Below are positions 1-7,725 of a stretch of 23,016 nt of DNA, in pieces; the stretch's first letter is position 1; the number at the start of each line of letters is the position of its first letter. The stretch covers positions 1 to 23,016 of the forward strand of contig JBECKR010000206.1 in the NCBI GenBank assembly GCA_040235415.1, read 5' to 3'. The notes under the pieces were generated by a model, which saw only the letters and a list, made by a program, of their open reading frames with translations, was not told the origin of the DNA and ran no database searches. The DNA is from JBECKR01 sp040235415 (GTDB lineage Bacteria > Acidobacteriota > Polarisedimenticolia > Polarisedimenticolales > Polarisedimenticolaceae). Made by a program: the position numbers and the translations under genes.

Positions 1-1504
<1,504 letters not shown>

Positions 1505-1539
1505 CGGTCCCCGTTGCGGCGCCGTCCACCCCCGAGGGG

Positions 1540-3306
1540 TCAGGACAGTGCGTTGATCTGTCGCGCGAGGTCCAGCGCCCTCACCGACAGGGTATCGACC
1601 GTCGTCGGATCGACGGCCTTGGTCATCTGTCGCTGCACCTCGCGCCTCTCCCGCTCGAGGCGCTCGCGCCGCAGGGTCCGGAGGCAGTCCGCGGCGGCCT
1701 CCGCGGGCGGCAGCGGCTCCTCCCGGAACGCGATCCGGGTGAGCAGATCGCGGTCCTCGTCGCGCGGCAGGTCGTCGAGAATCGCGAGGTAGTCGACGGG
1801 GGAATCGTCCTCCGAACGCCGGAGGATCGTGTGCACGACGTCGCGCACGGCCGCCGTCTCGAGGTCCCGCGCATCGAGCTCGGCGCGAACGACGTCGCGA
1901 CATTCGGGGTACTGCAGGAGCAGGCGGACGAGCAGGTGCTCGACCGGCCGGTCCGCCCCGGGCGCCGGCCGCGCTTCGAGCACCCGCGGCATCCCGTCGG
2001 ACGCCCGGCGCAACGCGCGGCGAAGCTCCTGCAGGACGAGCTCGTCGTCGATGCGGAACGCGTCGGCGAGCCGGCCCGCCCACTCCGCGCGCTCGATCGC
2101 GTTCGGCAGGCGGACGAGGTGCGGGAGCGCGGCCGCGACGGCCGCGGCCTTCCCGTCGGGCCGCGTCAGGTCCCGGGACGCGGCCTCGCGGCGGACGACG
2201 TAGTCGAGGTAGCCGGGCGCCTGCCGTACGCTCCGGACGTAGGCCTCGGCGCCGTCGCGCCGGATGACGTCGTCCGGATCGAGCCCTTGGGGAAGCTCCG
2301 CGACGCGGACCTCGAAGCCGTGCTCGAGCAACAGATCGAGCGAGCGCAGCGTCGCCGCGGAGCCGGCGGCGTCACCGTCGTAGGACACCACCACGCGGCG
2401 CGTGAAGCGCGACAGCAGCCGTGCCTGGGCCGGGGTGAACGCGGTGCCGAGAGAGGCGACGACGTTGCCGAACCCGGCCTGGACGACCGCGGCGAGATCG
2501 AGATAGCCTTCGACGACGATCGCGAAGCCCTCCCGCCGGATGGCGTCCCTGGCCCGGTCCAGCCCGTACAGGTGGTTACCCTTGACGTACGCGGGCGTCT
2601 CGGGAGAGTTCAGATATTTCGGCTCCGTTTCGTCCAGCGCCCGGCCCCCGAACGCGACGGTCGCGCCGTTGACGTCGCGGATCGGGAAGATCAGCCGGTT
2701 GCGGAAGCGGTCGTACTGCCCGGAGCCGCTCTTGCGCTCGAGCGCGACGCCGCCGGTCACGAGCTCTTCGGGACGGAAGCGCTTCGCGAGCAGGTGCGTG
2801 CGCAACGCTTCCCAGGCGTCGGGGGCGTAGCCGAGTCCGAGCCGGTCGACCGTCTCGGCGCCGAGCCCGCGACGCTCGAGGTAGGCCCGGCACGGCGCTC
2901 CGCCCTCGTCCCGCAGCCGTTCCCGGAAGAACGCCTCCGCCGCGCCGTGGATCGCCAGCACACGGTCCCGCGGCTCGACCTTGCGCTCGTGCACGGGATC
3001 CTCCGGCAGCGGGACGCCGAGCCGGCGCGCCAGCGATTCGACCGCCTCCGGGAACGAGACGTTTTCGTACAGCGATACGAACTTGAAGAGGTCGCCGCCG
3101 GTCTGACAGCCGAAGCAGTAGAACAGCTTCCGGTCGGGGTCGACCGAGAACGACGGCGTCTTTTCTTGGTGGAACGGACACAGACCCTTGAAACGCGTTC
3201 CGGCCGGCTTGAGCGGCACGTACTCCGAAACGATTCGGACGATGTCGCCCGCGTCCCGGATCCGCTCGACGAAATCCTTCGAGATGCGACCGCCCAACAT
3301 GGCCAC
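1540..3306 (-). CDS. dnaG: DNA primase DnaG
   Basis: Synthesises RNA primers for lagging-strand replication and works with the replicative helicase DnaB. It is 588 aa, normal for the family. Visible elements: N-terminal CHC2 zinc finger with Cys43, His46, Cys64 and Cys67; the RNA polymerase domain with KYLNSPET and GRAL motifs; a TOPRIM core with VVEGYLD (Glu266) and the metal-binding YDGDAAG (Asp310, Asp312); and a C-terminal helicase-interaction region. The start is uncertain: the longest reading begins at GTG 3306, and an ATG six bases further in (3300) gives MLGGRISKDF, which also fits the family start. Neither has a well-spaced Shine-Dalgarno. It is the middle gene of the macromolecular-synthesis operon, 57 bases after rpsU and 35 before rpoD, and is probably transcribed from the rpsU promoter. 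Confidence 0.97.
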   Translation of the reverse strand: MAMLGGRISKDFVERIRDAGDIVRIVSEYVPLKPAGTRFKGLCPFHQEKTPSFSVDPDRKLFYCFGCQTGGDLFKFVSLYENVSFPEAVESLARRLGVPLPEDPVHERKVEPRDRVLAIHGAAEAFFRERLRDEGGAPCRAYLERRGLGAETVDRLGLGYAPDAWEALRTHLLAKRFRPEELVTGGVALERKSGSGQYDRFRNRLIFPIRDVNGATVAFGGRALDETEPKYLNSPETPAYVKGNHLYGLDRARDAIRREGFAIVVEGYLDLAAVVQAGFGNVVASLGTAFTPAQARLLSRFTRRVVVSYDGDAAGSAATLRSLDLLLEHGFEVRVAELPQGLDPDDVIRRDGAEAYVRSVRQAPGYLDYVVRREAASRDLTRPDGKAAAVAAALPHLVRLPNAIERAEWAGRLADAFRIDDELVLQELRRALRRASDGMPRVLEARPAPGADRPVEHLLVRLLLQYPECRDVVRAELDARDLETAAVRDVVHTILRRSEDDSPVDYLAILDDLPRDEDRDLLTRIAFREEPLPPAEAAADCLRTLRRERLERERREVQRQMTKAVDPTTVDTLSVRALDLARQINALS

Positions 3307-3363
3307 CTGGCACGAAGGGCCCGGCCGGGCGTCGAGACGACCGGCCGGGAGCTCCAGAGCGGA

Positions 3364-3570
3364 TTACGCGTTCATCTTCCGTTCCTGAGCGAGTCGCTTG
3401 AGCAGCTTCTTACGAGCAGCGATCGCCTTGCGCTTGCGCCGGACGCTGGGCTTCTCGTAGTGCTGCCGCTTCTTGATCTCGGTCAGGATCCCGGACTTCT
3501 CGCACTTCCGCTTGAATCGCTTCAGAGCGTTCTCGAGGGACTCGTCCTCGCGAACCTTGATCAGCGGCAT
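3364..3570 (-). CDS. rpsU: 30S ribosomal protein S21
   Basis: Small basic protein of the 30S subunit, 68 aa. The sequence begins MPLIKVREDESLENALKRFK, the family hallmark, followed by the KCEKSGIL segment and a Lys/Arg-rich tail (RRKRKAIAARKKLLKRL). A GGGGTGA ribosome-binding site lies about 9 bases before the ATG. It is the first gene of rpsU-dnaG-rpoD, the order known from Escherichia coli, in which one promoter region serves translation, replication and transcription. Its own promoter is readable at 3647-3675. Confidence 0.97.
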   Translation of the reverse strand: MPLIKVREDESLENALKRFKRKCEKSGILTEIKKRQHYEKPSVRRKRKAIAARKKLLKRLAQERKMNA

Positions 3571-3646
3571 CGGTGTGTCTCACCCCACTTTCGTCGCCGG
3601 AAACGGCCGCGACCGGTGAATGGCGGCCTTGCTATGCGAAACCGCA

Positions 3647-3675
3647 ATTCTAACCGTGTCAACAGCTTCCGTCAA
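3647..3675 (-). promoter_or_regulatory. sigma70-type promoter of rpsU-dnaG-rpoD
   Basis: On the minus strand, -35 TTGACG (3670-3675) and -10 TAGAAT (3647-3652) are separated by exactly 17 bases; each hexamer matches consensus at 5 of 6. The predicted transcript start near 3640 leaves a leader of about 70 bases before the rpsU ATG. Confidence 0.75.
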
Positions 3676-3789
3676 GTCTCGGTGTCCGCCGTGGGGTCTG
3701 GGGCGCCGCCGTGGGAAAGGCCTCGCCGCGCACGAAGCCGCCCGAGGTCTGGGAGAACGCTCGGAAACCGTTTCGTGATGCCGCTGAGA

Positions 3790-3818
3790 TAGATATGGCG
3801 AATCGGCGGGATTGTCAA
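3790..3818 (-). promoter_or_regulatory. Possible second, upstream promoter of the rpsU operon
   Basis: A perfect -35 TTGACA (3813-3818) on the minus strand is followed after 17 bases by TATCTA (3790-3795), a poor -10 (first three bases match). Tandem promoters before rpsU are known in other bacteria; here the second is only a candidate. Confidence 0.3.
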
Positions 3819-3925
3819 CATTCTTCAGGAATTTGACGCTTCCCATCCCAAAATCCACCCAAATCTCGCGGACGCGAAGTCGGATGCGATGCATCTAGAG
3901 ATATGAGCCGAAGCGCTAAGAGGAA

Positions 3926-4702
3926 TCAGCCGCGGCCCTGCGGCCGGCGCCGGGGCGGCCGATTCACGAGCGCCGCGGCGAAGCCGGCCCCGAACCCGTT
4001 GTCGACGTTGACCACGGTCAGCCCCCCGGCGCAGGAGTTGAGCATGGCCAGCAGCGCGGCGCGGCCCCCGGCGCCGGTGCCGTACCCGACGCTGGTCGGG
4101 ACTCCGATGACGGGGCAGTCGGTCAACCCCGCGATCACCGAGGGGAGCGCCCCCTCCATTCCCGCGACCGCGACGATCACGCGTGCGCCGAGGAGGGTCT
4201 CGCGATGCGCCAGCAGCCGGTGCAGCCCCGCGACGCCGACGTCGTAGATCCGCTCGGCGCGGTTGCCCATGAGCTCCGCGGTCAGCGCCGCCTCCTCCGC
4301 GACGCCGACGTCCGAGGTGCCCGCGGCGACGACGACGATCCCGGGGCGGCCGGGCGACCGCCGCCCGCGGCGGCGGAGCACGATGGCACGCGCGGCGGCG
4401 TGGTACTCCGCCGCGGGATGGCGCTCGACGACCCGCGCGTGCGCCTCGGCGCCGACCCGCGTCACGAGCACGGTCTGACCCGCGGCCTGCAAGCCGTCGA
4501 CGATCGCGACGATCTGCTCCGGAGTCTTGCCGGGACCGTAGACCACCTCCGGGAACCCCCGGCGCATCGCACGGTGCAGGTCGAGAGTGGCGAACTCGAG
4601 CGTCTCGACGTGATCGCCGAGGAGCTGCTCGAGCGCCCCGGCCTCGTCGATCGCCCCCGAGCGCACCTGCCTCAGGAGCCTGCGCAGTCGGTCACGGTCC
4701 AT
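3926..4702 (-). CDS. larB: LarB, nickel-pincer cofactor biosynthesis protein (AIR carboxylase-like)
   Basis: LarB carboxylates the pyridinium ring of nicotinic acid adenine dinucleotide, the first step towards the nickel-pincer nucleotide cofactor of lactate racemase and related enzymes. It is 258 aa. The N-terminal part has the family motif LDLHRAMRRGFPEVVYGPGKTPEQ. The C-terminal PurE-like half shows VAAGTSDVGVAEEA, GMEGALPSVIAGL, PVIGVPTSVGYG and NVDNGFGAG. The ATG has a GGAG about 9 bases upstream. It is divergent from the PilZ gene and separate from the rpsU operon. Neither larC nor larE lies in the window, so the partner genes, if present, are elsewhere. Ascribing the LarB function rests on strong motif agreement; the cofactor's user in this organism is unknown. 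Confidence 0.9.
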   Translation of the reverse strand: MDRDRLRRLLRQVRSGAIDEAGALEQLLGDHVETLEFATLDLHRAMRRGFPEVVYGPGKTPEQIVAIVDGLQAAGQTVLVTRVGAEAHARVVERHPAAEYHAAARAIVLRRRGRRSPGRPGIVVVAAGTSDVGVAEEAALTAELMGNRAERIYDVGVAGLHRLLAHRETLLGARVIVAVAGMEGALPSVIAGLTDCPVIGVPTSVGYGTGAGGRAALLAMLNSCAGGLTVVNVDNGFGAGFAAALVNRPPRRRPQGRG

Positions 4703-4724
4703 TCCCGGTCTCCGCGAGCGCCGC

Positions 4725-4754
4725 TTGACGCTCCCGCGAGGTCGCCTCTACGAT
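4725..4754 (+). promoter_or_regulatory. Promoter of the PilZ gene
   Basis: -35 TTGACG (4725-4730), an 18-base spacer and -10 TACGAT (4749-4754). The predicted start of transcription, near 4761, lies downstream of the ATG at 4753. This argues that translation begins at the GTG at 4780 rather than at that ATG. Confidence 0.6.
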
Positions 4755-4779
4755 GAGGCCCTTCTCGGAGGGGTGGGCA

Positions 4780-5148
4780 GTGACCAACTCTAGCATCGAA
4801 CGTCGCGCGCACAAGCGCGTCCGCAGCTCGATCGAGATCGTCGGCGGTCCGCTCCCGGGCGGCACGACGGCGCGCATGATCGCCTCCAACCTGTCGCTCG
4901 GTGGAGTGATGTGCACCTCCACCGCGGACTATCCGGAGATGACGCGCCTCGCGGTGCGGTTGATGCTCCCGCTCCGGAACGACGGCCCCCGGCCGGTCGA
5001 CGTCGAGGCGGTGGTGGTGCGCCGCCGGGTGCTGCCTCGGCGGTCGGGAGACGACGGCCGCTTCGAGCTCGCGCTGTTGTTCACACGGTTCGCCGACACC
5101 GAGCGCGAGCTGCTCTCGAGCTTCATCCGCGCCGGCGCCTCCGCCTGA
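4780..5148 (+). CDS. PilZ-domain protein, putative c-di-GMP receptor
   Basis: Small single-domain protein (122 aa) likely to bind cyclic di-GMP. The two PilZ signatures are present near the N-terminus: the arginine motif RRAHKR and, about 25 residues later, SNLSLGG (matching D/NxSxxG). The remainder alternates hydrophobic strands as expected of the beta barrel. I chose GTG 4780 because GGAGGGG (4767-4773) sits 6 bases before it and the apparent promoter -10 overlaps the alternative ATG at 4753, which would add 9 residues. It is monocistronic, followed by a hairpin terminator. No attached output domain is seen, so the process it controls (motility, secretion, polysaccharide) cannot be told. 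Confidence 0.85.
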   Translation: MTNSSIERRAHKRVRSSIEIVGGPLPGGTTARMIASNLSLGGVMCTSTADYPEMTRLAVRLMLPLRNDGPRPVDVEAVVVRRRVLPRRSGDDGRFELALLFTRFADTERELLSSFIRAGASA

Positions 5149-5170
5149 TCCTCCGTCGTCGCGTCGCCCG

Positions 5171-5203
5171 CCCGCGCGGAATCCCGCGCGGGGTGCGGTT
5201 TTT
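5171..5203 (+). terminator. Hairpin terminator after the PilZ gene
   Basis: A 9-bp GC-only stem (5171-5179 with 5184-5192) and a 4-base loop are followed after six bases by TTTTT (5199-5203). It ends 14 bases before the -35 of the hup promoter. The U tract is a little far from the stem, so termination may be only partly Rho-independent. Confidence 0.55.
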
Positions 5204-5216
5204 CGCGCGCGCGCGC

Positions 5217-5245
5217 TTGACACCGCCGGTGCGGAGCGCTGTAAT
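5217..5245 (+). promoter_or_regulatory. Strong sigma70-type promoter of hup
   Basis: Perfect -35 TTGACA (5217-5222), a 17-base spacer and -10 TGTAAT (5240-5245, 5 of 6). The leader would be about 55 bases. It suits a highly expressed nucleoid protein. Confidence 0.8.
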
Positions 5246-5291
5246 CCCGCCATGGACGCGGGTTTCCCGCGATCCGCGAAATCCTCGAACG

Positions 5292-5302
5292 AAAGGAGGT
5301 GA
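5292..5302 (+). promoter_or_regulatory. Exceptionally strong ribosome-binding site of hup
   Basis: AAAGGAGGTGA, an 11-base perfect complement to the usual 3' end of 16S rRNA, six bases before the ATG at 5309. It is the best Shine-Dalgarno in the window. Confidence 0.85.
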
Positions 5303-5308
5303 GACGAC

Positions 5309-5584
5309 ATGAACAAGGCGACGTTGATCGACAAGATCGCGAACGACGCCGGCATCACCAAGGGTGCCGCCGCGACCGCGGTGGACAGCCTGGTGACGGG
5401 CATCACGTCCGCGCTCAAGAAGAACCAGCGCGTGACGCTGGTGGGCTTCGGCACGTGGCACGTCAGCAAGCGCAAGGCGCGGACGGGCCGCAACCCGCAG
5501 ACCGGCGAAACGATCAAGATCAAGGCCAAGAAGGCGGTGCGCTTCAAGGCCGGCAAGCAGCTCGAAGGCGCCCTCAACAAGTAG
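5309..5584 (+). CDS. hup: DNA-binding protein HU
   Basis: Histone-like nucleoid protein that binds and bends DNA as a dimer without strict sequence preference. It is 91 aa, the usual length. It starts MNKATLIDKIA, has the core GFGTWHVSKRKARTGRNPQTG with the RNPQTG tip of the DNA-intercalating beta arm, and ends with KAVRFKAGKQLEGALN. It is a single gene with its own strong promoter and a perfect Shine-Dalgarno, implying very high expression. It converges with the carboxylase genes. HU rather than IHF is inferred from overall sequence and from the isolated setting. Confidence 0.95.
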   Translation: MNKATLIDKIANDAGITKGAAATAVDSLVTGITSALKKNQRVTLVGFGTWHVSKRKARTGRNPQTGETIKIKAKKAVRFKAGKQLEGALNK

Positions 5585-5609
5585 GGCCGAGCCGCAACAG
5601 ATCTCAGAG

Positions 5610-5647
5610 GGGGTCCGGGACTCGCGCGTCGGGCGCGCCCGGGCCCC
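5610..5647. terminator. Extended hairpin between convergent hup and accB
   Basis: A 10-bp outer stem (5610-5619 with 5638-5647, one G-T pair) encloses an inner 5-bp CGCGC/GCGCG stem. It lies midway between the stop codons of hup (plus) and the biotin carrier gene (minus) and could end transcription from both sides. No T run follows on either strand. Confidence 0.45.
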
Positions 5648-5665
5648 GCACGATCCGCTCTCTCC

Positions 5666-6154
5666 TCACTCCACCACGACGAGCGTCGCGCCGGATTCGA
5701 CGGCCTGTCCGGGACGGACCCGGACCGACGTGACCCGGCCGGCCTTGGGCGACGCGATCTCGTTCTCCATCTTCATGGCCTCGACCACCACGAGCCCCTG
5801 TCCCGCCTCGACCTCGTCCCCCTCCTCGACGAGGACGCGGGAGATCTTGCCGGGCATGACGGTCGCGACGTGCTGCTCGCCCTCGGCGATCAGCGCCTCG
5901 CGCGCGACGCGGCTGGGATCGACGAGCCGCACGGTCTCGGCGGAGGCGCCGTGGCGGACGTGGTACGCGTCGCCGTCGGGCTCGACCGAGATCTCGTACG
6001 ACGTGCCGTTGATCAGGATCGAGAAGAAGTCGCCCTCGAGCGGCTTGGCGTCGACGACGTGCCGCGTGCCGTCGAGCTCGACGGTGAACAGCCCGTCGTG
6101 CTGCTCGATCGTGACGTCGTGGATCTCGGTGCCGACCTGCGCCTGGATCTTCAC
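5666..6154 (-). CDS. Biotin carboxyl carrier subunit of acyl-CoA carboxylase
   Basis: Carries the biotin that shuttles CO2 from the biotin carboxylase to the carboxyltransferase. It is 162 aa. The C-terminal biotinyl domain (about 95-162) has VVEAMKMENEI, with Lys128 as the biotin acceptor. The N-terminal half (about 1-80) resembles the linker (BT-like) region of propionyl-CoA carboxylase alpha chains, so this looks like the tail of a PccA split off as its own gene. It starts at GTG 6154, which overlaps the stop of the upstream biotin carboxylase gene (GTGA), with GGAGG about 9 bases before it: tight translational coupling. It is the last gene of the block, followed by a hairpin. It could be labelled accB or pccA C-terminal part; substrate follows the carboxyltransferase. 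Confidence 0.9.
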   Translation of the reverse strand: MKIQAQVGTEIHDVTIEQHDGLFTVELDGTRHVVDAKPLEGDFFSILINGTSYEISVEPDGDAYHVRHGASAETVRLVDPSRVAREALIAEGEQHVATVMPGKISRVLVEEGDEVEAGQGLVVVEAMKMENEIASPKAGRVTSVRVRPGQAVESGATLVVVE

Positions 6155-7656
6155 GCGCGCCACCCTCCGCGACCGGACCACTTCCACGTCGAGCCGCCGC
6201 TGCGGCTCCGCGCGTCGGCGGCACGCGCGGACGCCTGCTCGACGCGACGGAAGTGCGCGATGCCGGCGGCGACGATGGCGACCTCCTTGAGCCACTGCTC
6301 GGAGCCGGCGGTCAACAGCTCGCGGTGCTCGTCCACGAACCCGGTGTGGAACTCGCCGCGGACGAACTCGGGATGCTCCATGAGCCGGCGCTGGAACGTG
6401 ATCGACGTGCTGATGCCGTCGATGCGGTATTCGTCGAGCGCGCGCCGCATGCGCGCGAGGGCCTCGTCGCGGTCGGCCCCCCACACGATGAGCTTCGAGA
6501 GCAGGGGGTCGTAGAACAGCGGAACCGCCCAGCCGGAGTACGTCCCGCCGTCGTACCGGATGCCCGGCCCGAGCGGGGGACGAAGTCCCCGGATCGTGCC
6601 GGGGGCGGGCATGAAGTTGCGCGCGGGATCCTCCGCGATGATGCGGCATTCGATCGCGTGACCGCGGAGCCGGACGTCCTCCTGGCGCCAGGGGAGCGTT
6701 CCGCCGGCCGCGACTTCGATCATGGCGCGCACGAGGTCGATGCCGGTGACCATCTCGGTCACGGGATGCTCGACCTGCAGGCGCGCGTTGACCTCCATGA
6801 AGTAGAACGAGCCGTCGCCGCCGCGGAGGAACTCGACGGTCCCGGCGTTGGTGTAGCCGGAGGCCTCGGCGGCGCGGACCGCGAGCGCGCCGATCCGCGC
6901 GCGGGTCTCCTCGTCCACGACGGGGCTCGGCGACTCCTCGATCAGCTTCTGATGCCGCCGCTGGATCGAGCACTCGCGCTCGCCGAGGTGGATGCAGTTG
7001 CCGTGCTCGTCGGCGAGGATCTGAACCTCGACGTGCCTCGGACGCTCGACGAACTTCTCGAGGAACACGGTGTCGTTCCCGAACGCCGAGGCCGCTTCGC
7101 CCCGCGCCTGCGCCAGCAGGGACGCGAGCTGCTTGTCCTCCCGGACGACGCGCATCCCCTTGCCGCCGCCGCCGGCGGACGCCTTGAGCAGCACCGGGTA
7201 GCCGATCTCGCGGGCGAGCCGCGCGACCTCGGAGGGGTCGGCGGGCAGCGGGGGCGTTCCGGGCACCACCGGAACTCCGGCCTCGATCATGAGCTCGCGG
7301 GCGCGGACCTTGTCGCCGAGCCGCTCCATCGCCTCGGGCGGCGGCCCGATGAACACGATGCCGGCGTCGCGACAGGCGCGGGCGAAGGCGGGGTTCTCCG
7401 CGAGGAAGCCGTAGCCCGGGTGGATCGCCTCGGCGCCGCACCGGCGCGCGACCTCGATGATCCGGTCGATCCGGAGGTACGACTCGGCGGAAGGCGGCGG
7501 CCCGATGCGGTACGCCTCGTGCGCGAGCCGCACGTGGAGCGCGACACGGTCGGCGTCGGAGTACACCGCGACCGACCGGATGCCCATCTCGTGGCAGGCC
7601 CGGATGATGCGGACGGCGATCTCGCCTCGGTTCGCGATCAGGATCTTCTGGAACAT
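6151..7656 (-). CDS. accC: Biotin carboxylase subunit of acyl-CoA (propionyl/acetyl-CoA) carboxylase
   Basis: Uses ATP and bicarbonate to carboxylate the biotin of the carrier subunit. It is 501 aa from ATG 7656; a GTG directly before it (GTGATG) would add one residue. Domains in order: N-terminal biotin carboxylase domain (FQKILIANRGEIAVRIIRAC), ATP-grasp with the glycine-rich loop KASAGGGGKGM (about 160-170), RECSIQRRHQKLIEE, and the catalytic EVNARLQVEHPVTE, then the C-terminal domain with GHAIECRI. The last ~50 residues exceed ordinary AccC and are Arg/Ser-rich. It overlaps the carrier gene by four bases and is separated from pccB by 69 bases that contain paired palindromes. With pccB nearby it probably belongs to a propionyl-CoA type enzyme, though sharing with fatty-acid synthesis is possible. 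Confidence 0.93.
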   Translation of the reverse strand: MFQKILIANRGEIAVRIIRACHEMGIRSVAVYSDADRVALHVRLAHEAYRIGPPPSAESYLRIDRIIEVARRCGAEAIHPGYGFLAENPAFARACRDAGIVFIGPPPEAMERLGDKVRARELMIEAGVPVVPGTPPLPADPSEVARLAREIGYPVLLKASAGGGGKGMRVVREDKQLASLLAQARGEAASAFGNDTVFLEKFVERPRHVEVQILADEHGNCIHLGERECSIQRRHQKLIEESPSPVVDEETRARIGALAVRAAEASGYTNAGTVEFLRGGDGSFYFMEVNARLQVEHPVTEMVTGIDLVRAMIEVAAGGTLPWRQEDVRLRGHAIECRIIAEDPARNFMPAPGTIRGLRPPLGPGIRYDGGTYSGWAVPLFYDPLLSKLIVWGADRDEALARMRRALDEYRIDGISTSITFQRRLMEHPEFVRGEFHTGFVDEHRELLTAGSEQWLKEVAIVAAGIAHFRRVEQASARAADARSRSGGSTWKWSGRGGWRA

Positions 7657-7665
7657 CACGACGCC

Positions 7666-7709
7666 GGGGACTGTCCCCCTCCCTGCCCGTGAAATAGGGG
7701 AATGTCCCC
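7666..7709. repeat. Pair of REP-like palindromes between pccB and accC
   Basis: GGGGACTGTCCCC (7666-7678) and GGGGAATGTCCCC (7697-7709) share the form GGGGA-NTG-TCCCC and start 31 bases apart. They fill most of the 69-base gap between pccB and accC. Each can form a 5-bp hairpin in RNA or DNA. The layout, two similar short palindromes close together outside genes, resembles REP/REPIN elements, but copy number elsewhere in the genome is unknown. Confidence 0.6.
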
Positions 7710-7725
7710 CGTTTCGGCCGTCAGC

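Larger units (their letters stand above)
3571..3925. other. Intergenic region between larB and rpsU
   Basis: 355 bases without a convincing gene. It is more AT-rich than its surroundings and holds the promoter(s) for rpsU-dnaG-rpoD on the minus strand. A 104-codon open frame on the minus strand has no recognisable product and covers the promoter, so I do not call it. I see no clear terminator for larB here; GC-rich inverted sequence occurs only within the end of larB. Confidence 0.7.

Noticed and set aside
3580..3894. 104-codon minus-strand frame between larB and rpsU
   Set aside because: No family resemblance, and it overlaps the rpsU promoter and leader.
4753..4779. ATG 4753 as start of the PilZ protein
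   Set aside because: It overlaps the predicted -10; GTG 4780 has a well-spaced GGAGGGG.
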